Assembly: GCA_002937525.1 (NCBI GenBank)
Contig: PTKA01000077.1
Span: 1 to 6,706, forward strand
DNA from: Alphaproteobacteria bacterium MarineAlpha10_Bin3
Lineage (GTDB): Bacteria > Pseudomonadota > Alphaproteobacteria > UBA8366 > GCA-2717185
Direction of reading: 5' to 3'
Length of the DNA stretch: 6,706 nt
Both the position numbers and the translations under genes were made by a program. Of the stretch, positions 6,230-6,706 are shown piece by piece; position 1 is the first letter of the stretch; each line of letters begins with the position of its first letter. The notes beneath the pieces are model-generated. The model was not told the origin of the DNA. It did no database searches and saw nothing but the letters and a program-made list of their open reading frames with translations.

Positions 6230-6706
6230 ATGACCATCGATCTGTATACCTGGGCGACCCCAAACGGGCGCAAGGCGTCCATCATGCTGGAGGAAACCGG
6301 CCTGCCTTATAACGAGCACGCCATCGACATTTCCAAGGGCGAGCAGTTCGCGCCGGAATTTTTGAAGATCTCGCCGAATAACCGGATTCCAGCAATCGTC
6401 GATCCCGGCGGGCCGGACGGAAAGCCGGTATCGGTCTTCGAGACCGGCGCGATCTTGATCTATCTGGCGGAAAAGACCGGCCTATTGATTCCGGCCGATC
6501 CGCGCAAGCGGATCGCATGTTATGAATGGCTGATGTGGCAAATGGGCGGCTTCGGCCCGATGCTGGGACAAGCGCATGTCTTTCTTGGCCTGGAGACGCC
6601 GGTGCCGTTTGGCAGCGAACGCTATGTCAAGGAAGCCAAGCGGCTGTATGGCGTGATGGACCGGCGGCTGGCGGATAACGACTATCTCGCCGGCGACGAA
6701 TCGCTG
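6230..6706 (+). CDS. yfcG: YfcG-like (nu-class) glutathione transferase / disulfide-bond reductase, 3' part outside window
   Basis: The first 159 residues run open to the window edge; complete YfcG/YghU proteins are about 200-290 residues. The thioredoxin-like domain begins IDLYTWATPNGRKASIMLEE, with TPNG (10-13) supplying the Thr/Asn that contact glutathione thiols in nu-class enzymes, which lack an active-site Cys. SPNNRIPAI (48-56) contains the cis-Pro loop, and FETGAILIYLAEKTGL holds the glutathione gamma-glutamyl contact E71-T72. The alpha-helical domain then shows WLMWQMGGFGPMLGQAH, nearly diagnostic of YfcG. Such enzymes reduce disulfides with glutathione and have weak conjugation activity. 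The ATG at 6230 follows bolA by 11 bases, with only a weak GAAAG-type ribosome site. Family assignment is strong; the true substrate is not evident. Confidence 0.92.
   Translation, partial: MTIDLYTWATPNGRKASIMLEETGLPYNEHAIDISKGEQFAPEFLKISPNNRIPAIVDPGGPDGKPVSVFETGAILIYLAEKTGLLIPADPRKRIACYEWLMWQMGGFGPMLGQAHVFLGLETPVPFGSERYVKEAKRLYGVMDRRLADNDYLAGDESL

Overview
This is a compact, GC-rich stretch of bacterial chromosome. Gene content and protein style point to an alphaproteobacterium, perhaps near the Rhodospirillales or an uncultured relative. The main support is the tight argD-argF-hslO order, the alphaproteobacterial style of ArgD, ArgF and Hsp33, and the zur/COG0523 pairing. This assignment is inference; no phylogeny was possible. 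Eight protein genes cover almost the whole window. I see no tRNA, rRNA, CRISPR array, insertion sequence or phage gene.

Left part (1-2133). A TauD/TfdA-family Fe(II)/2-oxoglutarate dioxygenase runs leftward off the window edge. It is divergent from zur, the zinc-responsive Fur-family repressor, which is translationally coupled by an ATGA overlap to a COG0523 (CobW-like) GTPase. That GTPase has a CxCC motif and a histidine-rich loop, typical of zinc metallochaperones. The 67-bp divergent gap carries a 25-bp inverted repeat that abuts the zur start codon and covers the possible -10 elements of both directions. It is a natural candidate for a Zur (auto)operator.

Middle gap (2134-2288). This holds a strong sigma70-like promoter (TTGACA-N17-GATACT) facing right and a short imperfect AT-rich repeat just upstream of it. 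A speculative 16-codon Arg-rich upstream ORF ends in a TAATG junction inside the start of argD.

Right part (2289-6706). Six same-strand genes are packed with overlaps or gaps of at most 19 bases: argD, argF, hslO (Hsp33), an unrecognised lipoprotein, an Escherichia coli-type bolA, and a YfcG-like (nu-class) glutathione transferase that runs off the right edge. This probably forms one transcription unit. Two arginine-biosynthesis steps (acetylornithine aminotransferase and ornithine carbamoyltransferase) lead into a redox-stress group: an oxidation-activated chaperone, an Fe-S/redox-linked BolA, and a glutathione-dependent disulfide reductase.

No wholly new system is evident. The points most worth checking are the shared divergent operator at zur, the Arg-rich upstream ORF before argD, the unknown lipoprotein in the arg/hslO operon, and the pairing of bolA with a GST rather than a monothiol glutaredoxin.
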